Part shown: positions 57,255 through 64,000 of the stretch, piece after piece
Layout: every line of letters begins with the position of its first letter
How positions within the stretch are numbered: position 1 is the stretch's first letter
Source: Paenisporosarcina macmurdoensis
Lineage (GTDB): Bacteria; Bacillota; Bacilli; Bacillales_A; Planococcaceae
Length of the DNA stretch: 64,000 nucleotides
Assembly (NCBI RefSeq): GCF_042658845.1
Contig: NZ_JBHSRI010000006.1
Location: 1 to 64,000 of the forward strand
Reading direction: 5' to 3'
The notes under the pieces: generated by a model
Seen by the model: only the letters and a program-made list of their open reading frames with translations
The model's database searches: none
What the model was told of the DNA's origin: nothing
Made by a program: the position numbers and the translations under genes

Positions 57255-57281
57255 GTGGGAGGTTTAACCCGTTAAAACCAC
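57255..57281 (+). promoter_or_regulatory. L1-site-like leader motif before rplA
   Basis: GTGGGAGGTTTAACCCGTTA, AAACCAC. It is the second copy of the motif at 56708 and lies 21 bases before the rplA start. Confidence 0.55.
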
Positions 57282-57302
57282 AATCAAGGAGGAATTTTCA
57301 AA

Positions 57303-58004
57303 ATGGCTAAAAAAGGTAAAAAGTTACAAGAATCAGCTAAATTAGTTGACCGTACTAAAGTGTACGCAGCTAAAGAAGCAATCGAACTTGCTAAAAAAAC
57401 TAGCACAGTTAACTTTGACGCAACAGTTGAAGTAGCATTCAAATTAGGTATCGACACACGTAAAAATGACCAACAAATCCGTGGAGCAGTAGTACTTCCA
57501 AACGGAACTGGTAAAACTCAACGTGTTTTAGTTTTCGCTAAAGGCGAAAAAATTAAAGAAGCAGAAGCTGCTGGCGCTGACTTTGTTGGCGATACAGAGT
57601 TCATCAACAAAATCCAACAAGGATGGTTTGACTTCGATGTAATCGTAGCTACTCCTGATATGATGGGTGAAGTTGGTAAATTAGGACGTGTTTTAGGACC
57701 TAAAGGCTTAATGCCAAACCCTAAAACAGGAACTGTAACATTCGACGTAACTAAAGCGATCGAAGAAATCAAGGCTGGTAAAGTTGAGTACCGTGCTGAC
57801 AAAGCTGGTATCATTCATGCGCCAATCGGTAAAGTTTCTTTCGAAGACGACAAGTTAGTTGAAAACTTCTTAGCAGTATTTGATGTTGTTCAAAAAGCTA
57901 AACCAGCTGCAGCTAAAGGGACATACATGAAATCTGTTAACATTACAACGACAATGGGTCCATCTGTAAAAGTGGATTCTTCAAGTGTAAAAGTTAGCAA
58001 ATAA
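57303..58004 (+). CDS. rplA: 50S ribosomal protein L1
   Basis: A 233-residue L1-stalk protein with the signature I-V-A-T-P-D-M-M-G-E-V-G-K-L-G-R-V-L-G-P (about 118-137) and G-L-M-P-N-P-K-T-G-T-V. It ejects deacylated tRNA from the E site and represses its own operon in bacteria studied. AAGGAGG precedes ATG 57303. Two L1-site-like motifs lie upstream, before rplK and before rplA. Confidence 0.97.
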   Translation: MAKKGKKLQESAKLVDRTKVYAAKEAIELAKKTSTVNFDATVEVAFKLGIDTRKNDQQIRGAVVLPNGTGKTQRVLVFAKGEKIKEAEAAGADFVGDTEFINKIQQGWFDFDVIVATPDMMGEVGKLGRVLGPKGLMPNPKTGTVTFDVTKAIEEIKAGKVEYRADKAGIIHAPIGKVSFEDDKLVENFLAVFDVVQKAKPAAAKGTYMKSVNITTTMGPSVKVDSSSVKVSK

Positions 58005-58006
58005 TA

Positions 58007-58035
58007 TTGACAGTATAGAGTCTATCTGTTAAGAT
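58007..58035 (+). promoter_or_regulatory. SigA promoter of rplJ-rplL
   Basis: -35 TTGACA (58007-58012), 17-base spacer, -10 TAAGAT (58030-58035), directly after the rplA stop. Confidence 0.75.
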
Positions 58036-58049
58036 GATTTTTGTTGTAA

Positions 58050-58184
58050 AATATTTATTTGTACCGTAGACAGTAGGTGCGACTTGTCGCGTAATGATCC
58101 TACCGAGGACATGCATTCTGATTCTTTTTAAAGATGACGTTTCAGCCCCTGTGTCTATATCCATAGACCAGGGGCTTTTCTTTT
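58050..58184 (+). ncRNA. L10 ribosomal protein leader
   Basis: The region has the L10-leader arrangement: ACCGTAGACAGTAGGTGCGA with the kink-turn-like purine bulges, ATGATCCTACCGAGG closing the stem (TAGG/CCTA), then a terminator AGCCCCTG..GTCTAT/ATAGAC..CAGGGGCT plus TTTTCTTTT (58144-58184). L10-L12 binding is expected to promote termination or repression. Confidence 0.85.
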
Positions 58185-58222
58185 GGCGGTATAAATGACT
58201 CATTCTATTAGGAGGTGTCCAG

Positions 58223-58723
58223 ATGAGCAGAGCAATCGAAACTAAAAAGGTTCGAGTTGAAGAAATTACAGAGAAGTTCAAAACTGCAGCTACTGTAGTA
58301 GTAGTTGACTACCGTGGTTTGACTGTAGGTCAAATTACAGAACTTCGTAAACAACTTCGTGAAGCAGGTGTCGAATTCAAAGTGTATAAAAACACAATGA
58401 CTCGTCGTGCTGTTGAAGTATTAGGTCTTGAAGGTTTGAATGAAAGCCTTACAGGTCCAAACGCAATTGCGTTTTCTACTGAAGACGTAGTAGCACCAGC
58501 GAAAATCATTAACGATTTCGCTAAAAAGAACGATAAACTTGAGATCAAAGCTGGTGTCATTGAAGGTGCTATCGCAACTTCAGATGATATTAAAGCTCTA
58601 GCAGAACTTCCTTCTCGCGAAGGTTTGTTGTCAATGCTACTCAGCGTTCTACAAGCTCCAATGCGCAACTTTGCACTTGTAACAAAAGCTGTTGCAGAAC
58701 AAAAAGAAGAGCAAGGCGCGTAA
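58223..58723 (+). CDS. rplJ: 50S ribosomal protein L10
   Basis: A 166-residue stalk base protein: K-x-x-x-V-E-E-I-T-E-K-F (about 8-20), V-V-V-D-Y-R-G-L-T-V-G-Q (about 30-41) and E-F-K-V-Y-K-N-T-M (about 54-62), with the C-terminal L12-binding helix. AGGAGGTG precedes ATG 58223. It is controlled by the leader at 58050. Confidence 0.97.
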   Translation: MSRAIETKKVRVEEITEKFKTAATVVVVDYRGLTVGQITELRKQLREAGVEFKVYKNTMTRRAVEVLGLEGLNESLTGPNAIAFSTEDVVAPAKIINDFAKKNDKLEIKAGVIEGAIATSDDIKALAELPSREGLLSMLLSVLQAPMRNFALVTKAVAEQKEEQGA

Positions 58724-58798
58724 TTCGTTACACGGCTTAACTCTTTAACCCTGGGTATATCCCAAACAAAAAAATAGTCCTATTAGGAGGAAAATACA

Positions 58799-59161
58799 AT
58801 GAACAACACTCAAATCCTTGAAGCAATCAAAGGTATGACAGTTCTTGAATTAAACGACTTAGTAAAAGCAATCGAAGAAGAATTTGGCGTTACAGCTGCT
58901 GCACCAATGGCTATGGCTGCTGGTGGCGGTGCTGCTGCTGAAGAAGAGCAAACTGAATTTGATGCAATCCTTACAACTGTAGGAGATCAAAAAATCAAAG
59001 TAATCAAAGCAGTTCGTGAAATCACTGGTTTAGGTCTTAAAGAAGCTAAAGAAGTTGTAGACAACGCTCCTAAAGCTCTTAAAGAAGCAGTAACTAAAGA
59101 AGAAGCAGAAGAAATCAAAACTAAGCTTGCTGAAGTTGGCGCTACAGTAGAAGTAAAATAA
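58799..59161 (+). CDS. rplL: 50S ribosomal protein L7/L12
   Basis: A 120-residue acidic stalk protein: N-terminal dimer helix, Ala/Gly-rich hinge (about 35-48) and the factor-binding domain K-I-K-V-I-K-A-V-R-E-I-T-G-L-G-L-K-E-A-K. AGGAGG precedes ATG 58799. Terminator-like hairpin after the gene at 59179. Confidence 0.97.
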   Translation: MNNTQILEAIKGMTVLELNDLVKAIEEEFGVTAAAPMAMAAGGGAAAEEEQTEFDAILTTVGDQKIKVIKAVREITGLGLKEAKEVVDNAPKALKEAVTKEEAEEIKTKLAEVGATVEVK

Positions 59162-59178
59162 TTTCTATTAATAGTTTT

Positions 59179-59213
59179 TGGAAAGCTCGTCAGTTATCGG
59201 CGGGCTTTTTCTT
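59179..59213 (+). terminator. Terminator after rplL
   Basis: GAAAGCtCGtC and GGCGGGCTTT pair imperfectly, followed by TTCTTC. Confidence 0.65.
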
Positions 59214-59244
59214 CATTTAGTTGACAGGTTGGAGGGTGCCCGGA

Positions 59245-59850
59245 ATGGCTGATCATTATTATTCAAAAAAACCTCAAACAGCAAGTAAGCCTAAGTCATG
59301 GAGTGCTACACTGCGTGATGAAATGTTTCAATTTGAAACTGATACAGGGGTTTTTAGTAAAAGCGAAGTAGATTTTGGCTCCCGTGTTTTAATTGACGCG
59401 TTTGTAATGCCAGTAACTGAAGGACCAGTGTTAGATGTTGGGTGTGGATATGGACCTATTGGGTTGTCCATTGCCAAATCTGATGCAAATCGTACAATTC
59501 ACATGGTTGACATTAATGAACGTGCAGTGCAGCTTTCACGCAAAAATGCGGAAGTAAACGGGGTACAAAATGTACGAATCTATGAAAGTGATGGATTTAC
59601 CGAAGTTACTGAAACTGACTTTGCTGCAATTTTAACAAACCCGCCTATTCGTGCTGGGAAACAAACGATTTTTCGTTTTTATATAGATGCCTATACGAAG
59701 TTATGTGTGGGTGGAGAATTGTGGGTTGTCATTCAGAAGAAACAAGGAGCTCCATCAACTTTCGATCGATTAGAAGAAACTTTCGGTCAAGTTGAAGTAG
59801 TCGATAAGGTAAGAGGTTACTGGATCATTAAGGCCAAGAAGGTCAAATGA
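59245..59850 (+). CDS. RsmC-like class I SAM methyltransferase (YbxB)
   Basis: A 201-residue methyltransferase: N-terminal S-x-x-x-V-D-F-G-S-R-V-L-I (about 44-56), SAM-binding L-D-V-G-C-G-Y-G-P-I-G (about 69-79), acidic D-I-N-E-R-A-V (about 92-98) and the N-P-P-[YI]-R-A-G-K catalytic motif (N-P-P-I here). Such proteins methylate exocyclic amines of guanine in 16S rRNA; the exact target in Firmicutes is unproven. ATG 59245 follows GGAGGGTG. The order rplL, ybxB, rpoB is the Bacillus order. Confidence 0.88.
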   Translation: MADHYYSKKPQTASKPKSWSATLRDEMFQFETDTGVFSKSEVDFGSRVLIDAFVMPVTEGPVLDVGCGYGPIGLSIAKSDANRTIHMVDINERAVQLSRKNAEVNGVQNVRIYESDGFTEVTETDFAAILTNPPIRAGKQTIFRFYIDAYTKLCVGGELWVVIQKKQGAPSTFDRLEETFGQVEVVDKVRGYWIIKAKKVK

Positions 59851-59859
59851 TTATTTGAC

Positions 59860-59886
59860 TTGACAAAATCGCTATGATATTATAAT
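59860..59886 (+). promoter_or_regulatory. Promoter candidate for rpoB-rpoC
   Basis: TTGACA (59860-59865), 15-base spacer, TATAAT (59881-59886). The spacing is short, but both boxes are consensus. The leader that follows has two hairpins: AAAATGAG/ACTCGTTTT with a T run (59980-60016) and CGACATC..ACACT/GGTGT..CCGAAAA (60018-60055). The first could attenuate. Confidence 0.55.
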
Positions 59887-60086
59887 AAAATGCAAAAATA
59901 TTATTTTGCGGTCGTGTGCCCTTTTGTATAAAGCTATTTTGTAAGTGGGTATACTTACCAAGAATAAATGTGTTTAACCGAAAATGAGCTCTTATAGAAC
60001 TCGTTTTCTTTTTGTCTTTTCGACATCATACACTAAATATGGTGTGCCGAAAAGTCCTAATATTGCTTTATTGAGGGGTGAATGAG

Positions 60087-63000
60087 TTGGCAGGTCAACT
60101 AGTTCAGTATGGACAACACCGCGAGCGTAGAAGTTTTGCGCGTATTAAAGAGGTGCTAGAACTTCCGAATTTAATAGAAATTCAAACAGCATCTTATGAA
60201 TGGTTCCTGGAAGAAGGCTTGCGTGAAATGTTCAGAGACATTTCTCCAATCACAGATTTCACAGGTAATCTTTCACTTGAATTCATCGATTATACTTTAG
60301 GAGATCCTAAGTATCCAGTCGACGAATCCAAAGAACGAGATGTAACTTATGCGGCACCACTTCGCGTAAAAGTACGTCTTTATAACAAAGAGTCAGATGA
60401 AGTGAAAGAACAAGATGTCTTTATGGGTGATTTCCCACTCATGACAGAAACAGGTACTTTCGTAATTAACGGTGCTGAGCGCGTAATCGTATCTCAGTTA
60501 GTTCGTTCACCAAGTGTTTACTTCCATGATAAGACAGATAAAAATGGTAAAAAAGGTTTTGGAACAACAGTCATTCCAAACCGTGGTGCATGGTTAGAAT
60601 TTGAAATTGATGCGAAAGACGTAGTCTACTGTCGTATTGATCGTACGCGTAAATTGCCTGTAACGGTTCTTTTACGTGCACTTGGTTTCGGTTCTGATCA
60701 AGAAATTATCGATCTTATTGGCGATAATGAATATTTGCGTAATACTCTTGAAAAAGATAATACGGAAAGCACAGACAAAGCGTTGCTTGAAATTTATGAG
60801 CGTCTACGTCCAGGCGAGCCGCCAACAGTTGAAAGTGCGAAAAGTCTGTTGTACTCACGTTTCTTCGACCCAAAACGCTATGACTTAGCAAATGTAGGTC
60901 GTTACAAAATGAACAAAAAACTGCACATCAAAAACCGTTTGTTTAACCAAACAGTGGCTGAAACGCTTGTTGACCCAGAAACTGGTGAGATTTTAGCGGA
61001 AAAAGGTTCATTGATTGACCGTCGTTTACTCGACCGTTTAATTCCACATCTTGAAAATGGTATCGGATTCCAAACAATCTCTCAAGTCGGTGGCGTATTA
61101 GAAGGCGATATCACGTTACAAACAATCAAAATCTTTGCTCCAAACAATGAAGCTCAACAAGAAATCAATGTTATCAGCAATGCTTACATTGAAGATGCGA
61201 TTAAAAACATCACACCTGCTGACATTATTTCTTCTGTTAGTTATTTCTTCGGCCTGCTTTACAACGTTGGAAACACGGATGACATCGATCATCTAGGTAA
61301 CCGTCGTTTACGTTCAGTAGGAGAGTTATTACAAAATCAATTCCGTATTGGTCTTTCTCGTATGGAACGTGTAGTACGTGAGCGTATGTCTATCAACGAC
61401 ACACAATCAATCGTGCCACAACAATTGATCAATATCCGACCGGTTATTGCTTCTATAAAAGAGTTCTTTGGTAGTTCTCAGTTGTCTCAATTCATGGATC
61501 AAACAAATCCGCTTGCTGAATTGACGCACAAACGCCGTCTATCGGCATTAGGACCCGGTGGTTTAACACGTGAACGTGCTGGCTTTGAAGTACGTGACGT
61601 TCATTACTCTCACTATGGTCGTATGTGTCCGATTGAAACGCCTGAGGGTCCAAACATTGGACTAATTAACTCGCTTTCTAGTTTTGCGAAAGTGAACAAA
61701 TTTGGCTTCATTGAAACACCTTATCGTCGCGTTGATCCTGAGACAGGTTTAGTAACAGCTCGTATCGACTATTTAACTGCTGATGAAGAAGATAATTATG
61801 TAGTAGCGCAAGCTAATGCACGTCTAAATGACGATGGACAATTTACTGATGAAGAAGTTGTTGGTCGTTTCCGTGGTGATAACACGGTATTCAAACGTAG
61901 TGCAATCGATTATATGGACGTTTCGCCGAAACAAGTAGTTTCTGCTGCAACAGCCTGTATCCCATTCTTAGAAAACGATGACTCCAACCGTGCCCTTATG
62001 GGTGCGAACATGCAACGTCAAGCAGTTCCGTTATTAAACCCTGAAGCTCCTTTTGTAGGGACAGGTATGGAACATGTGAATGCGCGTGACTCTGGAGCTG
62101 CCGTTATTGCTAAATTTGTTGGTATCGTTGAGCATGTAGAAGCGAGAGAAATTCGAGTTCGTCGCATTGAAGAAATCGATGGCAAAGAAGTTAAAGGCGA
62201 TTTAACAAAATATAAATTACAAAAATTCCTTCGTTCGAATCAAGGGACGAGTTACAACCAACGTCCAATCGTTAAGGTTGGCGATCGCGTAAATCCTCTT
62301 GATATTCTAGCTGATGGTCCATCTATGGAACGTGGAGAAATGGCACTTGGACGTAATGTACTTGTGGCATTCATGACATGGGATGGTTATAACTATGAAG
62401 ATGCAGTCATCATGAGTGAACGTCTTGTAAAAGACGATGTGTACACTTCTGTGCATATCGAAGAATACGAGTCAGAATCTCGTGATACAAAACTTGGACC
62501 TGAAGAAATCACTCGTGACATTCCAAACGTAGGAGAAGAAGCGCTTCGTAATCTTGATGAGCGTGGAATCATCCGAATTGGTGCGGAAGTTCGCGATGGC
62601 GATATCTTAGTAGGTAAAGTAACGCCTAAAGGGGTTACTGAGTTAACTGCTGAAGAACGATTATTACATGCAATCTTTGGTGAAAAAGCACGTGAAGTTC
62701 GTGATACATCCCTTCGTGTACCTCATGGTGCCGGCGGAATTATCTTGGATGTTAAAGTGTTTAATCGCGAAGATGGCGATGAGCTTCCACCTGGTGTGAA
62801 TCAACTCGTTCGTGCATATATCGTTCAAAAACGTAAAATCTCTGTTGGAGATAAAATGGCTGGACGTCATGGTAACAAAGGTGTTATCTCGCGTATTCTT
62901 CCAGAAGAAGATATGCCATTCATGCCTGATGGTACTCCAGTAGATATCATGCTTAACCCTCTAGGCGTTCCATCTCGTATGAACATCGGTCAAGTATTAG

Positions 63001-63638
63001 AGCTACACTTAGGTATGGCTTCTCGTAAACTTGGCATTCATATGGCTTCACCAGTATTTGATGGTGCCAATGAAGATGATGTTTGGGACACGATGGAAGA
63101 ATCTGGTATGAACCGTGATGGTAAAACAACATTGTATGACGGACGCTCTGGTGAACCTTTTGATAACCGTGTATCTGTCGGTGTTATGTATATGATTAAA
63201 TTAGCCCACATGGTTGATGATAAATTACATGCACGTTCAACTGGACCTTACTCTCTTGTTACGCAACAACCGCTTGGTGGTAAAGCACAATTCGGTGGAC
63301 AACGTTTCGGTGAGATGGAGGTTTGGGCACTTGAAGCATACGGTGCTGCTTATACACTTCAAGAAATCTTGACTGTGAAATCCGATGACGTGGTGGGTCG
63401 TGTGAAAACATACGAAGCCATTGTTAAAGGTGAGAGCGTACCACAACCAGGTGTTCCAGAATCATTTAAAGTATTAATAAAAGAACTTCAAAGTTTAGGT
63501 ATGGACGTTAAGATGTTAACCATCGACGACGAAGAAATTGAACTGCGTGATTTGGATGAAGAAGACGATCTTCACCCAACTGATGCACTAAATATCCTGC
63601 CAACAACGGACGGAGTGCCAGTAGGTACAGCCGAATAA
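60087..63638 (+). CDS. rpoB: RNA polymerase beta subunit
   Basis: A 1183-residue subunit. The N-terminus A-G-Q-L-V-Q-Y-G-Q-H-R-E-R-R-S and all conserved blocks are present. The rifampicin region G-S-S-Q-L-S-Q-F-M-D-Q-T-N-P-L-A-E-L-T-H followed by K-R-R-L-S-A-L-G has the wild-type residues (Q, D, H, R, S and L), so no rifampicin-resistance change is seen. G-D-K-M-A-G-R-H-G-N-K-G lies near the C-terminus. TTG 60087, 7 bases after GAGGGG, matches homologous starts better than GTG 60078. Confidence 0.98.
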   Translation: MAGQLVQYGQHRERRSFARIKEVLELPNLIEIQTASYEWFLEEGLREMFRDISPITDFTGNLSLEFIDYTLGDPKYPVDESKERDVTYAAPLRVKVRLYNKESDEVKEQDVFMGDFPLMTETGTFVINGAERVIVSQLVRSPSVYFHDKTDKNGKKGFGTTVIPNRGAWLEFEIDAKDVVYCRIDRTRKLPVTVLLRALGFGSDQEIIDLIGDNEYLRNTLEKDNTESTDKALLEIYERLRPGEPPTVESAKSLLYSRFFDPKRYDLANVGRYKMNKKLHIKNRLFNQTVAETLVDPETGEILAEKGSLIDRRLLDRLIPHLENGIGFQTISQVGGVLEGDITLQTIKIFAPNNEAQQEINVISNAYIEDAIKNITPADIISSVSYFFGLLYNVGNTDDIDHLGNRRLRSVGELLQNQFRIGLSRMERVVRERMSINDTQSIVPQQLINIRPVIASIKEFFGSSQLSQFMDQTNPLAELTHKRRLSALGPGGLTRERAGFEVRDVHYSHYGRMCPIETPEGPNIGLINSLSSFAKVNKFGFIETPYRRVDPETGLVTARIDYLTADEEDNYVVAQANARLNDDGQFTDEEVVGRFRGDNTVFKRSAIDYMDVSPKQVVSAATACIPFLENDDSNRALMGANMQRQAVPLLNPEAPFVGTGMEHVNARDSGAAVIAKFVGIVEHVEAREIRVRRIEEIDGKEVKGDLTKYKLQKFLRSNQGTSYNQRPIVKVGDRVNPLDILADGPSMERGEMALGRNVLVAFMTWDGYNYEDAVIMSERLVKDDVYTSVHIEEYESESRDTKLGPEEITRDIPNVGEEALRNLDERGIIRIGAEVRDGDILVGKVTPKGVTELTAEERLLHAIFGEKAREVRDTSLRVPHGAGGIILDVKVFNREDGDELPPGVNQLVRAYIVQKRKISVGDKMAGRHGNKGVISRILPEEDMPFMPDGTPVDIMLNPLGVPSRMNIGQVLELHLGMASRKLGIHMASPVFDGANEDDVWDTMEESGMNRDGKTTLYDGRSGEPFDNRVSVGVMYMIKLAHMVDDKLHARSTGPYSLVTQQPLGGKAQFGGQRFGEMEVWALEAYGAAYTLQEILTVKSDDVVGRVKTYEAIVKGESVPQPGVPESFKVLIKELQSLGMDVKMLTIDDEEIELRDLDEEDDLHPTDALNILPTTDGVPVGTAE

Positions 63639-63785
63639 AGGCTGCCGATACGGTATATATAAAAACATGTTAAGAAATAAGGGCAGGCCTCCATACCTGC
63701 CCGCATTTCCATTTCGATAAAAGTTATCCGCCTGAGCTAAGTGGATAAATTCTTTTAAAGACCCAGACTAAGGGAGGTAGGCTCC

Positions 63786-64000
63786 TTGATAGACGTTAAT
63801 AATTTTGAGTACATGAAGATTGGTTTAGCATCTCCAGACAAGATTCGTTCTTGGTCGTATGGTGAAGTGAAGAAGCCTGAAACGATTAACTACCGCACAC
63901 TAAAACCTGAAAAAGATGGTTTGTTCTGTGAACGTATTTTCGGTCCAACAAAGGACTGGGAATGTCATTGTGGTAAGTATAAGCGTGTTCGTTATAAAGG
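63786..64000 (+). CDS. rpoC: RNA polymerase beta' subunit, N-terminal part (cut by window end)
   Basis: The first 71 codons: I-D-V-N-N-F-E-Y-M-K-I-G-L-A-S-P-D-K-I-R (2-21) and the zinc-binding C-E-R-I-F-G-P-T-K-D-W-E-C-H-C-G-K-Y (about 50-67). TTG 63786 follows GGGAGG. The 147-base rpoB-rpoC gap has a GGGCAGG/CCTGCCC hairpin without a T tract (63680-63703), so it is probably an RNA-processing or pausing feature, not a terminator. Confidence 0.97.
   Translation, partial: MIDVNNFEYMKIGLASPDKIRSWSYGEVKKPETINYRTLKPEKDGLFCERIFGPTKDWECHCGKYKRVRYK

Noticed and set aside
60078..60086. GTG start for rpoB
   Set aside because: It lies inside the ribosome site and adds residues absent from homologues; TTG 60087 fits.
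61450..61640. Rifampicin-resistance change in rpoB
   Set aside because: All usual resistance positions carry the sensitive residues.
63680..63703. Terminator between rpoB and rpoC
   Set aside because: The hairpin has no T tract and the two genes are normally co-transcribed.

Overview
The window is chromosomal DNA of a low-GC, endospore-forming Gram-positive bacterium. The conserved ctsR-to-rpoC gene order is that of Bacillales. The protein sequences, the dispersed intergenic repeats, a spore-coat transglutaminase (Tgl) and an Ena-like spore-appendage protein suggest Planococcaceae (Sporosarcina / Paenisporosarcina / Psychrobacillus / Lysinibacillus relatives). The genus is an inference; no rRNA gene is present to settle it.

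Layout. (1) About 0.1-2.6 kb is an accessory block of small minus-strand genes (SUKH-like protein, GNAT, tiny membrane proteins). Each gene is followed on its own strand by an imperfect inverted repeat. (2) 2.7-25.7 kb is mixed: tgl, an Ena-like protein, a MEDS-domain protein, GNATs, lipoproteins, a diguanylate cyclase, a MarR/MMPL exporter pair, a GntR/ABC operon, an oxidoreductase, an XRE/membrane-protein pair, an AraC-type regulator, a DUF378 protein behind a SigB-like promoter, an internally duplicated anchored protein and an L,D-transpeptidase-like gene without a normal start codon. (3) 25.7-31.9 kb is a second block of the 'one small gene plus one repeat' modules, now on the plus strand. 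It includes a frameshifted gltT-type symporter, a frameshifted mini-gene and gene fragments. (4) 32-39 kb holds a PadR/DUF1700-DUF4097 pair and a histidine-utilisation operon hutU-hutI-hutG plus a YjiH-type transporter; hutH is not in the window. (5) 39.5 kb to the end is the core: ctsR-mcsA-mcsB-clpC-radA-(no disA)-yacL-ispD-ispF-gltX-[T-box]-cysE-cysS-mrnC-rlmB-rae1-sigH-(no rpmG)-secE-nusG-rplK-rplA-[L10 leader]-rplJ-rplL-rsmC-like-rpoB-rpoC (the last is cut by the window end).

Regulation is unusually readable: a CtsR box on the ctsR promoter, a 16-bp perfect palindrome before the MarR gene, an inverted repeat before the GntR-ABC operon, a duplicated operator before the XRE gene (one copy lies inside the preceding terminator), an inverted repeat around the padR promoter, a cysteine T-box before cysE-cysS, L1-site-like motifs before both rplK and rplA, and an L10 leader.

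The best candidate for something undescribed is the modular small-gene array. At least thirteen short accessory genes in two blocks of opposite orientation each carry, at the 3' end and on the coding strand, a polar imperfect palindrome (ends CTTATTgAAC... and ...GTTnAAnAAG around an ACTAACGnGG core). Some copies hold a ~60-base structured insertion in the loop. This is the layout of integron gene cassettes with attC sites, but no integrase is visible and I do not recognise the repeat. Related oddities are a ~190-bp element present in inverted orientation at 3.5 and 28.6 kb, 21-bp tandem repeats in the ctsR and cysE upstream gaps, and loss of disA and rpmG from their usual places.
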